A stretch of 35,420 nt of DNA, taken from positions 1-35,420 of the forward strand of contig JBPOIC010000028.1 of assembly GCA_052034865.1 (NCBI GenBank), written 5' to 3'. Positions 23,930 through 32,420 of this stretch are shown here, in pieces. Position numbers and translations under genes: made by a program. The notes beneath the pieces were generated by a model. It saw nothing but the letters and a program-made list of their open reading frames with translations. It was not told the DNA's origin and made no database searches. The stretch is from JBPOIC01 sp052034865 (GTDB taxonomy: Bacteria; UBA10199; JADFYH01). Position 1 is the stretch's first letter; every line of letters begins with the position of its first letter.

Positions 23930-25003
23930 TTATTTCCTTTTCTGTTTCAGCTTTTCATGGCCCTTCAGAATCATCGTCTCGGTTGTATTCCAGTCAATGC
24001 ACTGATCGGTCACGGAAACACCGTACTTAAGGTGAATTAGATCCGAAGGGATGGATTGATTGCCTTCAAACAAATTGCTTTCGATCATCACTCCCACCAG
24101 GGAAGTGCTTCCAGCAATCATCTGATCGAGAATTGAATCAAAAACCAGAGGCTGACGATTGTGGTCTTTGTTTGAATTGCCATGGCTGCAATCAATCATG
24201 ATTTTTTTTCTTAATTTTTCTTTTTCGAGAATTTTTTCGCAATACGCGACGCTTTCGGCATCGTAGTTGGATTTGCTTTTTCCGCCACGCAACACCACAT
24301 GGCTATAAGGATTTCCGCGGGTTTTAAAGACAGAGACCCGACCGGAGTCATCAATTCCCAAAAAATGATGGGAGGAAAGAGCAGATTTCATGGCGTCGAT
24401 AGCGACCTGGATGTTTCCATCGGTTCCATTTTTAAAGCCGATTGGAGTTGAGAGTCCGCTGGCCATTTCGCGATGGGTTTGGGATTCGGTTGTGCGGGCG
24501 CCAATGGCCGACCAGCAGATCAGCTCGGAGAGATATTGCGGCATGATGGGATCCAGGGCCTCGGTGGCGGTGGGAAGACCCATCCCGACAATCTTTAATA
24601 GTATGTTTCTGGCAAGCTTGATTCCTTCTTCGATCTGAAATGAATCATCCATTTTGGGATCGTTGATGAGGCCTTTCCAGCCAATCGTCGTGCGGGGTTT
24701 TTCAAAATAGACCCGCATGACCAAAAAGAGCTCATCTTGTACCTGATCTGACAGTTTTTTAAGCCGCTCGGCATATTCAATGGCCGCCTTGGGATCGTGG
24801 ATAGAGCAGGGGCCAATCACCACCAAAAGGCGGGAATCCTTGCCATCCAGGATATTCTGAATGGCTTTTCGACCTTCAGTGACGGTTTGGATGTGGTCCT
24901 CGGTGAGAGGGAGAAGTTCCTGGATTTGTTGAGGAGAAGAAAGGAGATAAGATCCTTCGACATAGGTATTGATCAGTTGTTGTGATCTCATATTTTTGTT
25001 CAT
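23930..25003 (-). CDS. aroG: 3-deoxy-7-phosphoheptulonate synthase (DAHP synthase, class I)
   Basis: This enzyme (EC 2.5.1.54) condenses PEP and erythrose-4-phosphate, the first step of the shikimate pathway. The 357-residue length and motifs match the AroF/AroG/AroH type. Metal ligand Cys66 lies in VIGPCSIHDP, the KPRTTIGWKGL loop binds PEP, and DCSHGNSNKDHNRQ carries the metal-binding His. Sequence alone does not show which amino acid inhibits it, so the symbol could be aroF or aroH. It starts the long minus-strand series and is divergent from the rhodanese gene, leaving 72 bases for both promoters. Confidence 0.95.
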   Translation of the reverse strand: MNKNMRSQQLINTYVEGSYLLSSPQQIQELLPLTEDHIQTVTEGRKAIQNILDGKDSRLLVVIGPCSIHDPKAAIEYAERLKKLSDQVQDELFLVMRVYFEKPRTTIGWKGLINDPKMDDSFQIEEGIKLARNILLKIVGMGLPTATEALDPIMPQYLSELICWSAIGARTTESQTHREMASGLSTPIGFKNGTDGNIQVAIDAMKSALSSHHFLGIDDSGRVSVFKTRGNPYSHVVLRGGKSKSNYDAESVAYCEKILEKEKLRKKIMIDCSHGNSNKDHNRQPLVFDSILDQMIAGSTSLVGVMIESNLFEGNQSIPSDLIHLKYGVSVTDQCIDWNTTETMILKGHEKLKQKRK

Positions 25004-25075
25004 TTCTGGGTTGCGGCCTGAAGGGCCATTTGATTAGATTGTGTCCAAATTTATCCATGTGGAGGATTTTAAAAC

Positions 25076-25489
25076 ATGCTAATACAGCAAATAAACCCTA
25101 TCCAAGCCAAGGAAATTCTCGATCAAAATTCCGAGGTTGTCTATCTCGATGTCCGCTCTGTGCCCGAATTCAAAGAAGGTCATGCCACCGGAGCCCTCAA
25201 CATTCCCATCTTTCACAAAACACCCCAAGGCATGATTCCTAACCCTGAATTTTTAAAAGTCGTCGAAAAAGTGCTATCTAAAGAAAAGCCTCTCATTGTG
25301 GGTTGCATGATGGGAGGACGCTCGCAAAAAGCCTGCGAAGCCCTGGCACAGGCAGGTTTTTCGACACTTTATAACGTTCAGGGAGGTTATGGTGGAAGCC
25401 CTGCCCAAACCGGCTGGAGAGATTTGGGTCTGCCCGTGAGCGATGAGAATGGCGAGGGGGTGAGTTATGAATCCTTATTATCAAGATAA
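25076..25489 (+). CDS. Single-domain rhodanese
   Basis: This 137-residue cytosolic sulfurtransferase-like protein has LDVRSVPEFKEGHATGALNIP (24-44) and an active-site loop CMMGGRS (Cys77-Ser83), which would carry a persulfide. The six-residue loop after the Cys fits sulfur-transfer rhodaneses rather than arsenate-reductase or phosphatase relatives. GGAGG lies nine bases before the ATG. It stands alone between DAHP synthase and aconitase, so its partner is unknown. Confidence 0.9.
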   Translation: MLIQQINPIQAKEILDQNSEVVYLDVRSVPEFKEGHATGALNIPIFHKTPQGMIPNPEFLKVVEKVLSKEKPLIVGCMMGGRSQKACEALAQAGFSTLYNVQGGYGGSPAQTGWRDLGLPVSDENGEGVSYESLLSR

Positions 25490-25609
25490 TCTATAAACGT
25501 GATCTTGGTCATTTCAATTAAAGTTTCATTAAAGCAAAGAACCGTCCAAGAAAAACAACTCTTTTTGCTGTGCTTCAGTAAATAATCTTTCAACAACGAG
25601 GTCTCTCTT

Positions 25610-28264
25610 ATGTCATCCGCCGACAGCTATAAAACTCAAGCCTCACTCTCCTCGGGCTCAAAAACCTATACCTATTTCAGCCTACAAAAACTGGCAGCCT
25701 CTCATCCTTCGATTCAATGTCTTCCTTTTTCCTTACGCATCCTCCTTGAAAACCTGCTGCGCCATGAAGATGGGGTTTCGGTCAAAAAAGAAGACATTCA
25801 GGCCATTATTGACTGGGATCCAAAAACAAAGCCTACCAAAGAAATTTCTTTTCGCCCTGCCCGTGTCATCCTTCAGGATTTTACCGGCGTTCCTGCCGTC
25901 GTCGATTTGGCAGCCATGCGTGAGGCAATCCAAAAGTTGGGAGGTGATCCCAAAAAGATTAACCCCCTTCAGCCGGTGGACTTGGTTATCGATCACTCGG
26001 TGCAGGTTGATTTTGCTGGAACTGCCGATTCCCTTCAGAAAAATGCCGATCTCGAATTCGAGCGCAATCAGGAGCGGTATCGCTTTTTACGCTGGGGCTC
26101 TCAGGCCTTCGATAACTTTAGAGTCGTCCCGCCCGATACCGGCATTGTTCATCAGGTAAATCTGGAATACCTCGCTCACGGTGTGATGACGGCGACGGCC
26201 GCATCCGCTCAGTATGTTTATCCGGATACCCTTGTGGGAACCGATTCGCACACGACGATGATCAACGGACTTGGGGTGGTCGGTTGGGGCGTCGGTGGAA
26301 TTGAGGCCGAAGCGGCGATGCTCGGTCAGCCGATTTCAATGCTTATCCCTGAAGTCATAGGATTTAACCTCAAAGGAAAGCTTCCTGAAGGTGCCACCGC
26401 CACCGACCTGGTCCTTACCATTACTCAGATGTTACGCAAAAAAGGAGTGGTTGGAAAATTCGTCGAATTTTATGGGTCTGGACTGAAAGACCTTTCTCTT
26501 CCGGACCGTGCAACGGTTGCCAATATGGCTCCCGAATATGGTGCAACAATCGGATTTTTCCCGGTCGATGGAGAAACGGTTCGGTATCTGGAGTTCACAG
26601 GTCGTGCCGAGGCTGCCTGTCTTTTAAATGATTACACTCGCGCTCAGGATCTTTTCCGGACCGATCAGCAGCAAGACCCGATCTTCTCCGATACCCTCGA
26701 GCTCGATCTTTCAACCGTTGTTCCCTGTTTGGCAGGTCCCAAGCGTCCCCAAGATCGGGTCAACCTTCCAGAAATCAAAACCTCCTTTTTAGAAAAACTT
26801 CCCGAGATGAAGCCCAAGGGAGAAACCAAAGCCAATTCCTCTACTTCACTCAAAGACGGAGACATCGTCATTGCGGCGATTACCAGCTGTACCAACACCT
26901 CAAATCCATCCGTCCTCATTGCCGCAGGATTGCTGGCCCAAAAAGCTGTTGAAAAAGGACTCATTTCCAAACCTTGGGTGAAAACCTCGCTGGCTCCGGG
27001 CTCCCAGGTCGTCACCGAATATCTGGGGCGTGCAGGACTTTTATCTTCGCTTGAAAAATTGGGTTTTTACGTCGTGGGTTATGGTTGCACGACCTGTATC
27101 GGAAACAGTGGACCGCTCGATGAAAAAATCTCTGAAAATGTTCGGTCTGCGAATCTCGTGGTAGCTTCGGTTCTCAGTGGAAACCGTAACTTTGAAGGAC
27201 GGATTAACCCCGATGTGCGCGCCAACTATCTGGCCTCTCCGCCTCTGGTGGTAGCCTATGCCCTGGCTGGCTCCATTACCCTCGATTTGAAAACCGAGGC
27301 TTTGGGAAAAGATGCGGCAGGAAATCCAGTTTTCCTGAAAGATATCTGGCCGAGCCAAAACGAGATTACAGAGTCTTTAAGACAGGCGATGGGCGAAGGA
27401 ATGTTTGCCAAAACCTATTCGAATGTCTTTTTAGGAGATGCGGCCTGGCAAAAGCTCGCCTACCCAAAAGGAGAAATTTTTGAGTGGGATACAAAATCGA
27501 CCTACGTGAAACATCCTCCTTATTTTGAAAATTTCAAATCCAAACCAGATCCGGTTCAGGATCTTCAAAATGCCCGCGTACTTGCCTTATTGGGTGATTC
27601 CGTAACGACCGATCATATCTCACCCGCTGGATCAATCAAGACCTCCAGCCCTGCCGGAGTTTATCTGCAAAAGCTGGGTGTTCAACCCGTCGATTTCAAT
27701 TCTTATGGGGCGCGTCGCGGAAACCACGAGGTGATGGTGCGGGGAACATTTGCCAATATCCGTATCAAAAATCTTTTGGTACCTGGCACCGAAGGTGGTG
27801 TGACCCTGCATTTACCTGGGTCCGAGCAGCTTTCGATTTACGATGCTGCCATGCGCTACCGTGAAGAAAAAGTGCCTCTGATCGTGATTGCAGGAAAAGA
27901 ATATGGAACCGGTTCATCGCGTGACTGGGCAGCAAAAGGAACCGCGCTGTTAGGCGTGAAAGCGGTGCTTGCCGAAAGTTTTGAGCGGATTCACCGCAGC
28001 AATCTTGTGGGGATGGGGATTTTGCCGCTGCAGTTTAAAGATGGAGAAAATGCCCAGAGCCTGCAAATCACGGGTCATGAAACCTTCTCGATCGATGCTC
28101 TTTCTGAAAACTTAAAGCCCCTGCAACCTCTCACGCTTCGAATCATCTCCGGCTCACAAACCCGATCGATCAGTGTCATCCTGCGTATGGATACTCCTTA
28201 CGAGATCGAATATTTCCGTCACGGTGGAATTTTGCCTTACGTTCTCAGACAGCTTGTCGGTTAA
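25610..28264 (+). CDS. acnA: Aconitate hydratase A
   Basis: AcnA (EC 4.2.1.3) isomerises citrate to isocitrate in the TCA cycle using a 4Fe-4S cluster. The 884-residue length matches the AcnA/IRP1 branch, not AcnB. Cluster ligands are Cys427 in ITSCTNTSNPS and Cys493 and Cys496 in GYGCTTCIGNSG. DSHTTMINGLGVVGWGVGGIEAEA and the C-terminal KEYGTGSSRDWAAKG swivel-domain motif are intact. GAGG lies before the ATG. It appears monocistronic, with about 120 bases free upstream and a convergent gene downstream. Confidence 0.98.
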   Translation: MSSADSYKTQASLSSGSKTYTYFSLQKLAASHPSIQCLPFSLRILLENLLRHEDGVSVKKEDIQAIIDWDPKTKPTKEISFRPARVILQDFTGVPAVVDLAAMREAIQKLGGDPKKINPLQPVDLVIDHSVQVDFAGTADSLQKNADLEFERNQERYRFLRWGSQAFDNFRVVPPDTGIVHQVNLEYLAHGVMTATAASAQYVYPDTLVGTDSHTTMINGLGVVGWGVGGIEAEAAMLGQPISMLIPEVIGFNLKGKLPEGATATDLVLTITQMLRKKGVVGKFVEFYGSGLKDLSLPDRATVANMAPEYGATIGFFPVDGETVRYLEFTGRAEAACLLNDYTRAQDLFRTDQQQDPIFSDTLELDLSTVVPCLAGPKRPQDRVNLPEIKTSFLEKLPEMKPKGETKANSSTSLKDGDIVIAAITSCTNTSNPSVLIAAGLLAQKAVEKGLISKPWVKTSLAPGSQVVTEYLGRAGLLSSLEKLGFYVVGYGCTTCIGNSGPLDEKISENVRSANLVVASVLSGNRNFEGRINPDVRANYLASPPLVVAYALAGSITLDLKTEALGKDAAGNPVFLKDIWPSQNEITESLRQAMGEGMFAKTYSNVFLGDAAWQKLAYPKGEIFEWDTKSTYVKHPPYFENFKSKPDPVQDLQNARVLALLGDSVTTDHISPAGSIKTSSPAGVYLQKLGVQPVDFNSYGARRGNHEVMVRGTFANIRIKNLLVPGTEGGVTLHLPGSEQLSIYDAAMRYREEKVPLIVIAGKEYGTGSSRDWAAKGTALLGVKAVLAESFERIHRSNLVGMGILPLQFKDGENAQSLQITGHETFSIDALSENLKPLQPLTLRIISGSQTRSISVILRMDTPYEIEYFRHGGILPYVLRQLVG

Positions 28265-28350
28265 GCGTTTGCGTTTTTCAAGCCCTGCGAAAAGAAAAAA
28301 ACGAGAAGGCTTTCAAAAGATCTCATCCATAGAAAAAGATGCGAGAAGTT

Positions 28351-28629
28351 TTATCTCAAACGGCCAGTTTCTTGAGGATTTTTTGTTTTTATCTGAATCA
28401 CCGGATCTCGCAATTGATAGTGAACTCCTTTGATCTCCGCAGGTATGGCGGTGGGAGAGGCGATGATCATCCCATGAAAATGATCTGACTGAACCTGTGC
28501 GACATTTCTGGGTGGAGGATAAAACGTAGCCTGAATTCCGCTGTCGTTGGTCCGTTGCGATTCGTTTCCATCTCTACAGGCTGAGAGAATGAGCGCTCCC
28601 AGGATAAGAGCCAGGGCTGTTTTGCGCAT
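28351..28629 (-). CDS. Small lipoprotein
   Basis: This 92-residue protein has a lipoprotein signal with lipobox LSAC (Cys18), so the mature N-terminus is lipid-modified. The rest is polar and carries an HFHG stretch near residue 50, with no known domain. AAGGAAA precedes the ATG. It begins 35 bases after the stop of the secreted repeat protein on the same strand, so the two are likely co-expressed. It may help anchor or secrete that protein, which is inference. Confidence 0.65.
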   Translation of the reverse strand: MRKTALALILGALILSACRDGNESQRTNDSGIQATFYPPPRNVAQVQSDHFHGMIIASPTAIPAEIKGVHYQLRDPVIQIKTKNPQETGRLR

Positions 28630-28664
28630 GGGTATTTCCTTCCTTCACTAAGACCGATAAAAAC

Positions 28665-30950
28665 TTACTGGGCATCTTCTGCATATGCCACACAGATCGT
28701 CATCCAGCTTCCTCCATCAGGCGCAGTTCCAATCGAAAAACGGAGGGGATCCCCTTTCACAAAAGAATTGTTGGCCGTGGTTGAATCCCAGGTGGTGGAT
28801 GCATTTTTCGTACAGGTTGCGGAAGTTGTAACTGTGTCTCCACTGGCATCTTCGAGCGTATAGGTCGGTGTGGCTGTAGAGCTTGTCGTATAACAGGATG
28901 TCGAAATGAGGGTTGCGTTTTGGTTGAAGATAAACATGGGAATGAGATCGTCATCGGCAGTCGCACTCTTGATCGTCATACACTTCGTTTGCCGATAAGG
29001 AATCACCCGTTTGGTGTTCAGCGCGACGCCGATCACAAGCTGATCGTCGTCGGTGTCGATGGCGATCTGGCCAGCCGCATTGACTGTGGGACTTGAAACT
29101 CCTGATCCAACAGGAATCCTGAAAGAGCTGGCCCCGCTGTAATCCTGCGCTCCTGTAGAGGTAATGCCGATACTTCCGGAAAGATCACCGCCTACAATGG
29201 TTCCATCCGTAATATCCGAAGATGTGATGCTACCTGAAAGATTAAGCTTTGAATAGGCAATGCCCGCTGCGGTACCAATGTCGGCGTTGACGATTTCTCC
29301 ATCGTTGATTTTCGCCGAAGTCACTGCATTGTTAGTGAGATCTCCTGTACCAATGCTGCCTGCAAGATTGAGTTTGGAATAGGCGATGGCTGCTGAAGAG
29401 GAAATGTCTGCATTTACGATATCCCCATCCTGGATCATCCCCGTCGTTATTTTTCCAGTCCCGATACTCGTCACTCCTGATGAGTTCACCGTGATATCCC
29501 CAGTCAATGAGGTGGCTGTTGCGACGTTGGATCCATTTCCAATCAAGACGGAGCCGGAGCTTAACGAGGCGAGTTTTGAGAAGGAGATCCCAGCGCTGGC
29601 GTTGATATCGTTATTGACGATTTCTCCATCCAGAATCTTGGCGGAGGTGACGGCATTGTTGGTGAGATCGCCAGCGACAATGCTGCCTGAAAGATTGAGT
29701 TTGGAATAAGCGATGCTTGCTGCGGCATTGATATCGGAATTCACGATGGATCCGTCGGTGATTTCAGCGCTATCGATGCTTCCTCCCAAAGATCCGCTGC
29801 CGATGGTTGTCCAGGCGGCTCCATCGTAGACCTTCAAAAGATTGGCCGTCGCGTCCCAGAATAAAAGTCCTTCTCCCGATGCGGGATTGGTTGGATCGGC
29901 AGCTCCCTGAGGAAGCTTTAAACCCTTACCCTGATCGGTTGCCGCGGAGAGATCGAATAGATCAGAGTGAGAAGCGGAGGCGAGTTTGCTTAGATCGATT
30001 GCAGCCGAAGAGGAAATGTCAGGGTTTGCAATGCTTCCATCGCTGATCTTCGCCGAAGTGACAACGTCATCTGCGAGCTTGGGAGTGGTGATGGCGTTGT
30101 CTGCAACTTTGGGTGTTGTGACGGCCCCATCACTGATTTTGGAAGTTGTGACAGCATTGTCGTGAAGTTGCGTTGAATCCACGCTTCCATCGGGTAGTGT
30201 GAAGCTTCCACTGACCTGAAGATTCCCACCAATCACGACATTTCCTTCCTTGGTGACTTTAAACCGGTCGGTTCCATTGTCCTGAACAGTCAGGTAACTG
30301 GAGTTTGAAACCGATGAATTGGCGTTGATCAATAAGGTTGCGTTATTCGAACTTGTCGTGTTGGGGGCCTGGGAAAGAACTACCTGGCCCGTGTAGGAAT
30401 TTGTTCCCGTCCAGCTAAAAGCAGAACCAGTATCAATTTCAATACTTCCATTGCTAAATGAAAGTCCGCTGCCAAGAATTGAGCCAAAAAATCCTGGCTC
30501 GAGGGCCCTGGCGGTATTGGCGACTTCAGCCACATCGCTATACTCTGCAACTCTTGCATACGGAGTTGTAGAAAATTCCAGGCGGGGAGATAGCACATCC
30601 CCATCGATGGAGAATTCCAGACAGAGATCTTCGCTAAGATTCATCTGATTTCGCTGTTCGTCGGTTAGGCTATCGAGGGAAATGTTTGTCTGAAAGATTC
30701 CGTTTTCTTCGAATTCAATATTTTTGGTCGTGCTGAAGATGATTTCAGAGCTCGAGCAGTCTGGATAAAGGCTGAAAACAAGCGTGTGAACCCCGGTCAC
30801 GTTTTCCCCATCCAGACTGGTCATGCTCCCCTGAATGGGAATGGCATGGCGGCTTGCAAAACATTGTTTGGGATCCATAGCTGCCAAAAGGATCACGGCA
30901 GCCATGAAGATAAAAAAAGTGGAAATGCGGAAGTGGGGCATCTTAGGCAT
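28665..30950 (-). CDS. Secreted repetitive fibre-like protein
   Basis: This 761-residue exported protein has a signal peptide (about 1-32). An N-terminal beta domain (about 35-130) holds the IPIQGSMTSLDGENVTG and LVFSLYPD patterns, and an Ala-rich helical neck (YARVAEYSDVAEVANTARAL) follows. A long repeat region (about 255-590) contains five copies of a unit resembling SAKIxDGxIVNxDIxxxAxIxxSKL (near 298, 393, 436, 504 and 546). The C-terminal domain (about 640-761) has four cysteines, possibly disulfide-paired. The layout resembles trimeric tail-fibre-like surface proteins of environmental Gram-negative bacteria. Unlike many of them it lacks an S74 intramolecular chaperone. Some repeat units are nearly identical in DNA, which implies recent internal duplication. 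Confidence 0.82.
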   Translation of the reverse strand: MPKMPHFRISTFFIFMAAVILLAAMDPKQCFASRHAIPIQGSMTSLDGENVTGVHTLVFSLYPDCSSSEIIFSTTKNIEFEENGIFQTNISLDSLTDEQRNQMNLSEDLCLEFSIDGDVLSPRLEFSTTPYARVAEYSDVAEVANTARALEPGFFGSILGSGLSFSNGSIEIDTGSAFSWTGTNSYTGQVVLSQAPNTTSSNNATLLINANSSVSNSSYLTVQDNGTDRFKVTKEGNVVIGGNLQVSGSFTLPDGSVDSTQLHDNAVTTSKISDGAVTTPKVADNAITTPKLADDVVTSAKISDGSIANPDISSSAAIDLSKLASASHSDLFDLSAATDQGKGLKLPQGAADPTNPASGEGLLFWDATANLLKVYDGAAWTTIGSGSLGGSIDSAEITDGSIVNSDINAAASIAYSKLNLSGSIVAGDLTNNAVTSAKILDGEIVNNDINASAGISFSKLASLSSGSVLIGNGSNVATATSLTGDITVNSSGVTSIGTGKITTGMIQDGDIVNADISSSAAIAYSKLNLAGSIGTGDLTNNAVTSAKINDGEIVNADIGTAAGIAYSKLNLSGSITSSDITDGTIVGGDLSGSIGITSTGAQDYSGASSFRIPVGSGVSSPTVNAAGQIAIDTDDDQLVIGVALNTKRVIPYRQTKCMTIKSATADDDLIPMFIFNQNATLISTSCYTTSSTATPTYTLEDASGDTVTTSATCTKNASTTWDSTTANNSFVKGDPLRFSIGTAPDGGSWMTICVAYAEDAQ

Positions 30951-31098
30951 TCCTTCATTTTTATGGACGTATCTTTTGTGGGGGTGTTTGCCTTACTTTT
31001 AAAGGAGCGGTTGGAAGGGATGAAGGAATAAGCAGAATTTTTAGGAAAGAATAAAAAAGGAGAAGAGTTTGTAAACCTTGCTAAAAGCTACTGAAATT

Positions 31099-31425
31099 TT
31101 ATGAATCAAAAAGACCATCGATTTTAGATGCCAGGATAAAATCGTTCTCAGAAAGTCCATTGATGGCATGGGTCCATAGGCTCACCTCAACCTGGTTGTA
31201 GTGGACCTTGAAATCCGGATGATGACCCTCTTTTTCAGCAAGTTCTGCCATCTGATTGACAAATCGCATGGCCTCTAAAAAATCCTTAAACTTGAATTTT
31301 TTATAGAGAATATTTTTTTGAAGATTCCAGTTTTGAACCTGCTTCAGAAGAATTCGGATTTCTGATTCGCTCAGTCCGAAAGATCCTCCTTCACAGGGAA
31401 CACATTTTTTTTCACGGAGTGACAT
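31099..31425 (-). CDS. phhB: Pterin-4a-carbinolamine dehydratase
   Basis: This enzyme (EC 4.2.1.96) dehydrates 4a-hydroxytetrahydrobiopterin and thereby recycles the cofactor of aromatic amino acid hydroxylases. The N-terminal KCVPCEGG, the active-site EGHHPDFKVHYNQVEVSLWTH (His68, His69, His86) and the following LSENDFILASKID match the family. The frame is open to 31479. The ATG at 31425 is chosen because AGGAG lies seven bases upstream, giving 108 residues. No phenylalanine hydroxylase is in the window, so it may act in molybdopterin or folate-related metabolism instead. Confidence 0.93.
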   Translation of the reverse strand: MSLREKKCVPCEGGSFGLSESEIRILLKQVQNWNLQKNILYKKFKFKDFLEAMRFVNQMAELAEKEGHHPDFKVHYNQVEVSLWTHAINGLSENDFILASKIDGLFDS

Positions 31426-31456
31426 CATTTTCTCCTTTTTCAAGTGAGCTAAATCC

Positions 31457-31930
31457 ATGAACTCAATCTCTTCTTCCAATGTCCCAACCTGGACCTTTCA
31501 TATCGACCTGGATGGCAATTTTTTTCATGATGGAGTCGAGTGGGAAGAAGAGAACCTTCTCTTACACTTTATGCAAACCCTTCAAAAAGAAAAAGACCAC
31601 TGGCTTGCCTTTTGCCAGGGAGAGCGGTGTCTTTTTTATGCCGAGGATACGCCTTACGTGGTGCAGGATTTTCAGATGCTAGAGAATCAGATTCTTCTCA
31701 GGTTTAAAGGGGGTTACGAAGAAATTCTTGATCCGTCGACGCTCCAGGTAGGCAAGGATTCCGTCTTTTACTGTCGTGTCAGACAGAAAGAATTTGAGGC
31801 CCGCTTTCATCGCAAGGCCTTTTTTGAGCTCGCAAAATCGATCGGGCTGAATCCTGAGGATGGTTTTTTTTATTTAATTCTTGGAAAGAAAAAATATCGG
31901 ATCGAAGGAGTGAGGATGGAGAAAGGTTGA
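31457..31930 (+). CDS. DUF1285 family protein
   Basis: This 157-residue cytosolic protein is of unknown function. The order of its features fits DUF1285: an N-terminal I..DG.(F/W)FHDG block, then AEDTPYVVQDFQ near 62-73, then RQKEFEARFHRKAFFELAKSIG and a final GFFYLILGKKKYRI. The start is divergent from phhB with only 31 bases between the two ATGs, so each promoter must lie inside the other gene or be shared. It is the last ordinary chromosomal gene before the tRNA junction. Confidence 0.75.
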   Translation: MNSISSSNVPTWTFHIDLDGNFFHDGVEWEEENLLLHFMQTLQKEKDHWLAFCQGERCLFYAEDTPYVVQDFQMLENQILLRFKGGYEEILDPSTLQVGKDSVFYCRVRQKEFEARFHRKAFFELAKSIGLNPEDGFFYLILGKKKYRIEGVRMEKG

Positions 31931-31933
31931 GAA

Positions 31934-31967
31934 ACAAAAAAGCACTGAGCCGGATATAACTCAGTGC
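31934..31967 (-). terminator. Rho-independent terminator of the original tRNA gene
   Basis: On the minus strand, GCACTGAG and CTCAGTGC (31960-31967 and 31942-31949) form a perfect 8-bp stem with a 10-base loop. Six T residues follow (31936-31941). It lies 9 bases beyond the 3' end of the minus-strand tRNA fragment and points away from the plus-strand DUF1285 gene, so it belonged to the tRNA gene. Confidence 0.86.
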
Positions 31968-31976
31968 CTGCAAAAA

Positions 31977-32019
31977 AGCGCGAGACGGGTCTCGAACCCG
32001 CGACCCTCAGCTTGGGAAA
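31977..32019 (-). other. 3' part of tRNA-Gly(CCC): island attachment-site scar
   Basis: Read on the minus strand, this stretch holds the anticodon-loop half TTCCCAAG, the variable region and the T arm GCGGG-TTCGAGA-CCCGT. The 3' acceptor strand CTCGCGC (31978-31984) ends it, with no encoded CCA. The D arm, the 5' acceptor strand (expected GCGCGAG) and the 5' anticodon stem are absent, so this is not a working tRNA. Such a fragment is what tyrosine integrases leave at one end of an element inserted in a tRNA 3' end. Its orientation places the element to the right and predicts the intact tRNA at the element's far end. Confidence 0.8.
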
Positions 32020-32082
32020 CTTTTGAGGCAAAATTGGAAAAATCGCAGTTTTATTCGATGTTTAATTCATAAATAAAAACAA

Positions 32083-32217
32083 TCACTTACCACCATGCAT
32101 TACCGAAGGCGCCTGACTACTTCCTACTCTTCTTGAACCTCTTACCCCGAATTTACCCCGAAAATGGATCGGATTCTGAAGGGTCTTCCTGTATTGGGCA
32201 GCGGACTGCTGCCTCAT
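32083..32217 (-). other. 44-codon basic reading frame, possible tail of a lost gene
   Basis: A minus-strand frame from an ATG at 32217 to a TGA at 32083 encodes a very basic peptide with GKFGVRGSRRVGSS across the direct repeat. Its position between the attachment scar and the cargo is where an integrase would sit, so it may be the C-terminal remnant of one. In the second copy of the repeat the same frame is stopped early, which argues against coding constraint on the repeat itself. Confidence 0.22.
32115..32165 (+). repeat. 51-bp direct repeat, left copy
   Basis: This stretch matches 33813-33863 at 49 of 51 positions in the same orientation. The two differences are 32142 T/A and 32160 G/T. 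It contains two tandem TTACCCCGAA-like units. With its partner it brackets the abiE locus. Confidence 0.95.
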
Positions 32218-32384
32218 TGGAACAATAGTTTATAAGGGACACTTTTTTGGAATTTTTCCCTCCAACATACCCTACAAAATAAAAAGGGGAGGAAAGGAAT
32301 CATCAGAAAATTTAACAATCGGTTTATTTTATTTATTCTAAACATGATCAAGCTCTGTTTATAAGATAATTTTTAAACTAATAT

Positions 32385-32412
32385 TTGAAATCAGTTTATT
32401 ATTATGCATAAT
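32385..32412 (+). promoter_or_regulatory. Candidate promoter of abiEi
   Basis: TTGAAA (32385-32390) and CATAAT (32407-32412) are spaced by 16 bases, or ATAATA (32408-32413) by 17. Transcription would start at about 32419-32421, at or next to the ATG (32421), so the message would be leaderless or nearly so. No usable Shine-Dalgarno sequence is present. Confidence 0.42.
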
Positions 32413-32414
32413 AA
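32399..32414. promoter_or_regulatory. 16-bp perfect palindrome, probable antitoxin operator
   Basis: TTATTATGCATAATAA is a perfect palindrome lying over the predicted -10 element and six bases before the abiEi ATG. Known AbiEi antitoxins repress their own operon by binding inverted repeats in the promoter, and this site is placed to do so. Confidence 0.5.
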
Positions 32415-32420
32415 CAGGTA

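Larger units (their letters stand above)
31931..32420. other. 490-base gene-free junction: tRNA scar, repeat and AT-rich promoter region
   Basis: No gene is supported here. From left to right it holds the tRNA terminator, a 3' tRNA-Gly fragment, a 44-codon minus-strand frame that may be a gene tail, the left 51-bp direct repeat, and an AT-rich stretch (about 32270-32420). The AT-rich stretch carries the predicted abiEi promoter and palindrome. The change in composition at about 32020 fits the boundary of acquired DNA. Confidence 0.7.

Noticed and set aside
31977..32019. A complete tRNA gene
   Set aside because: The 5' acceptor strand, D arm and 5' anticodon stem are missing in the following sequence, so only a fragment is present.
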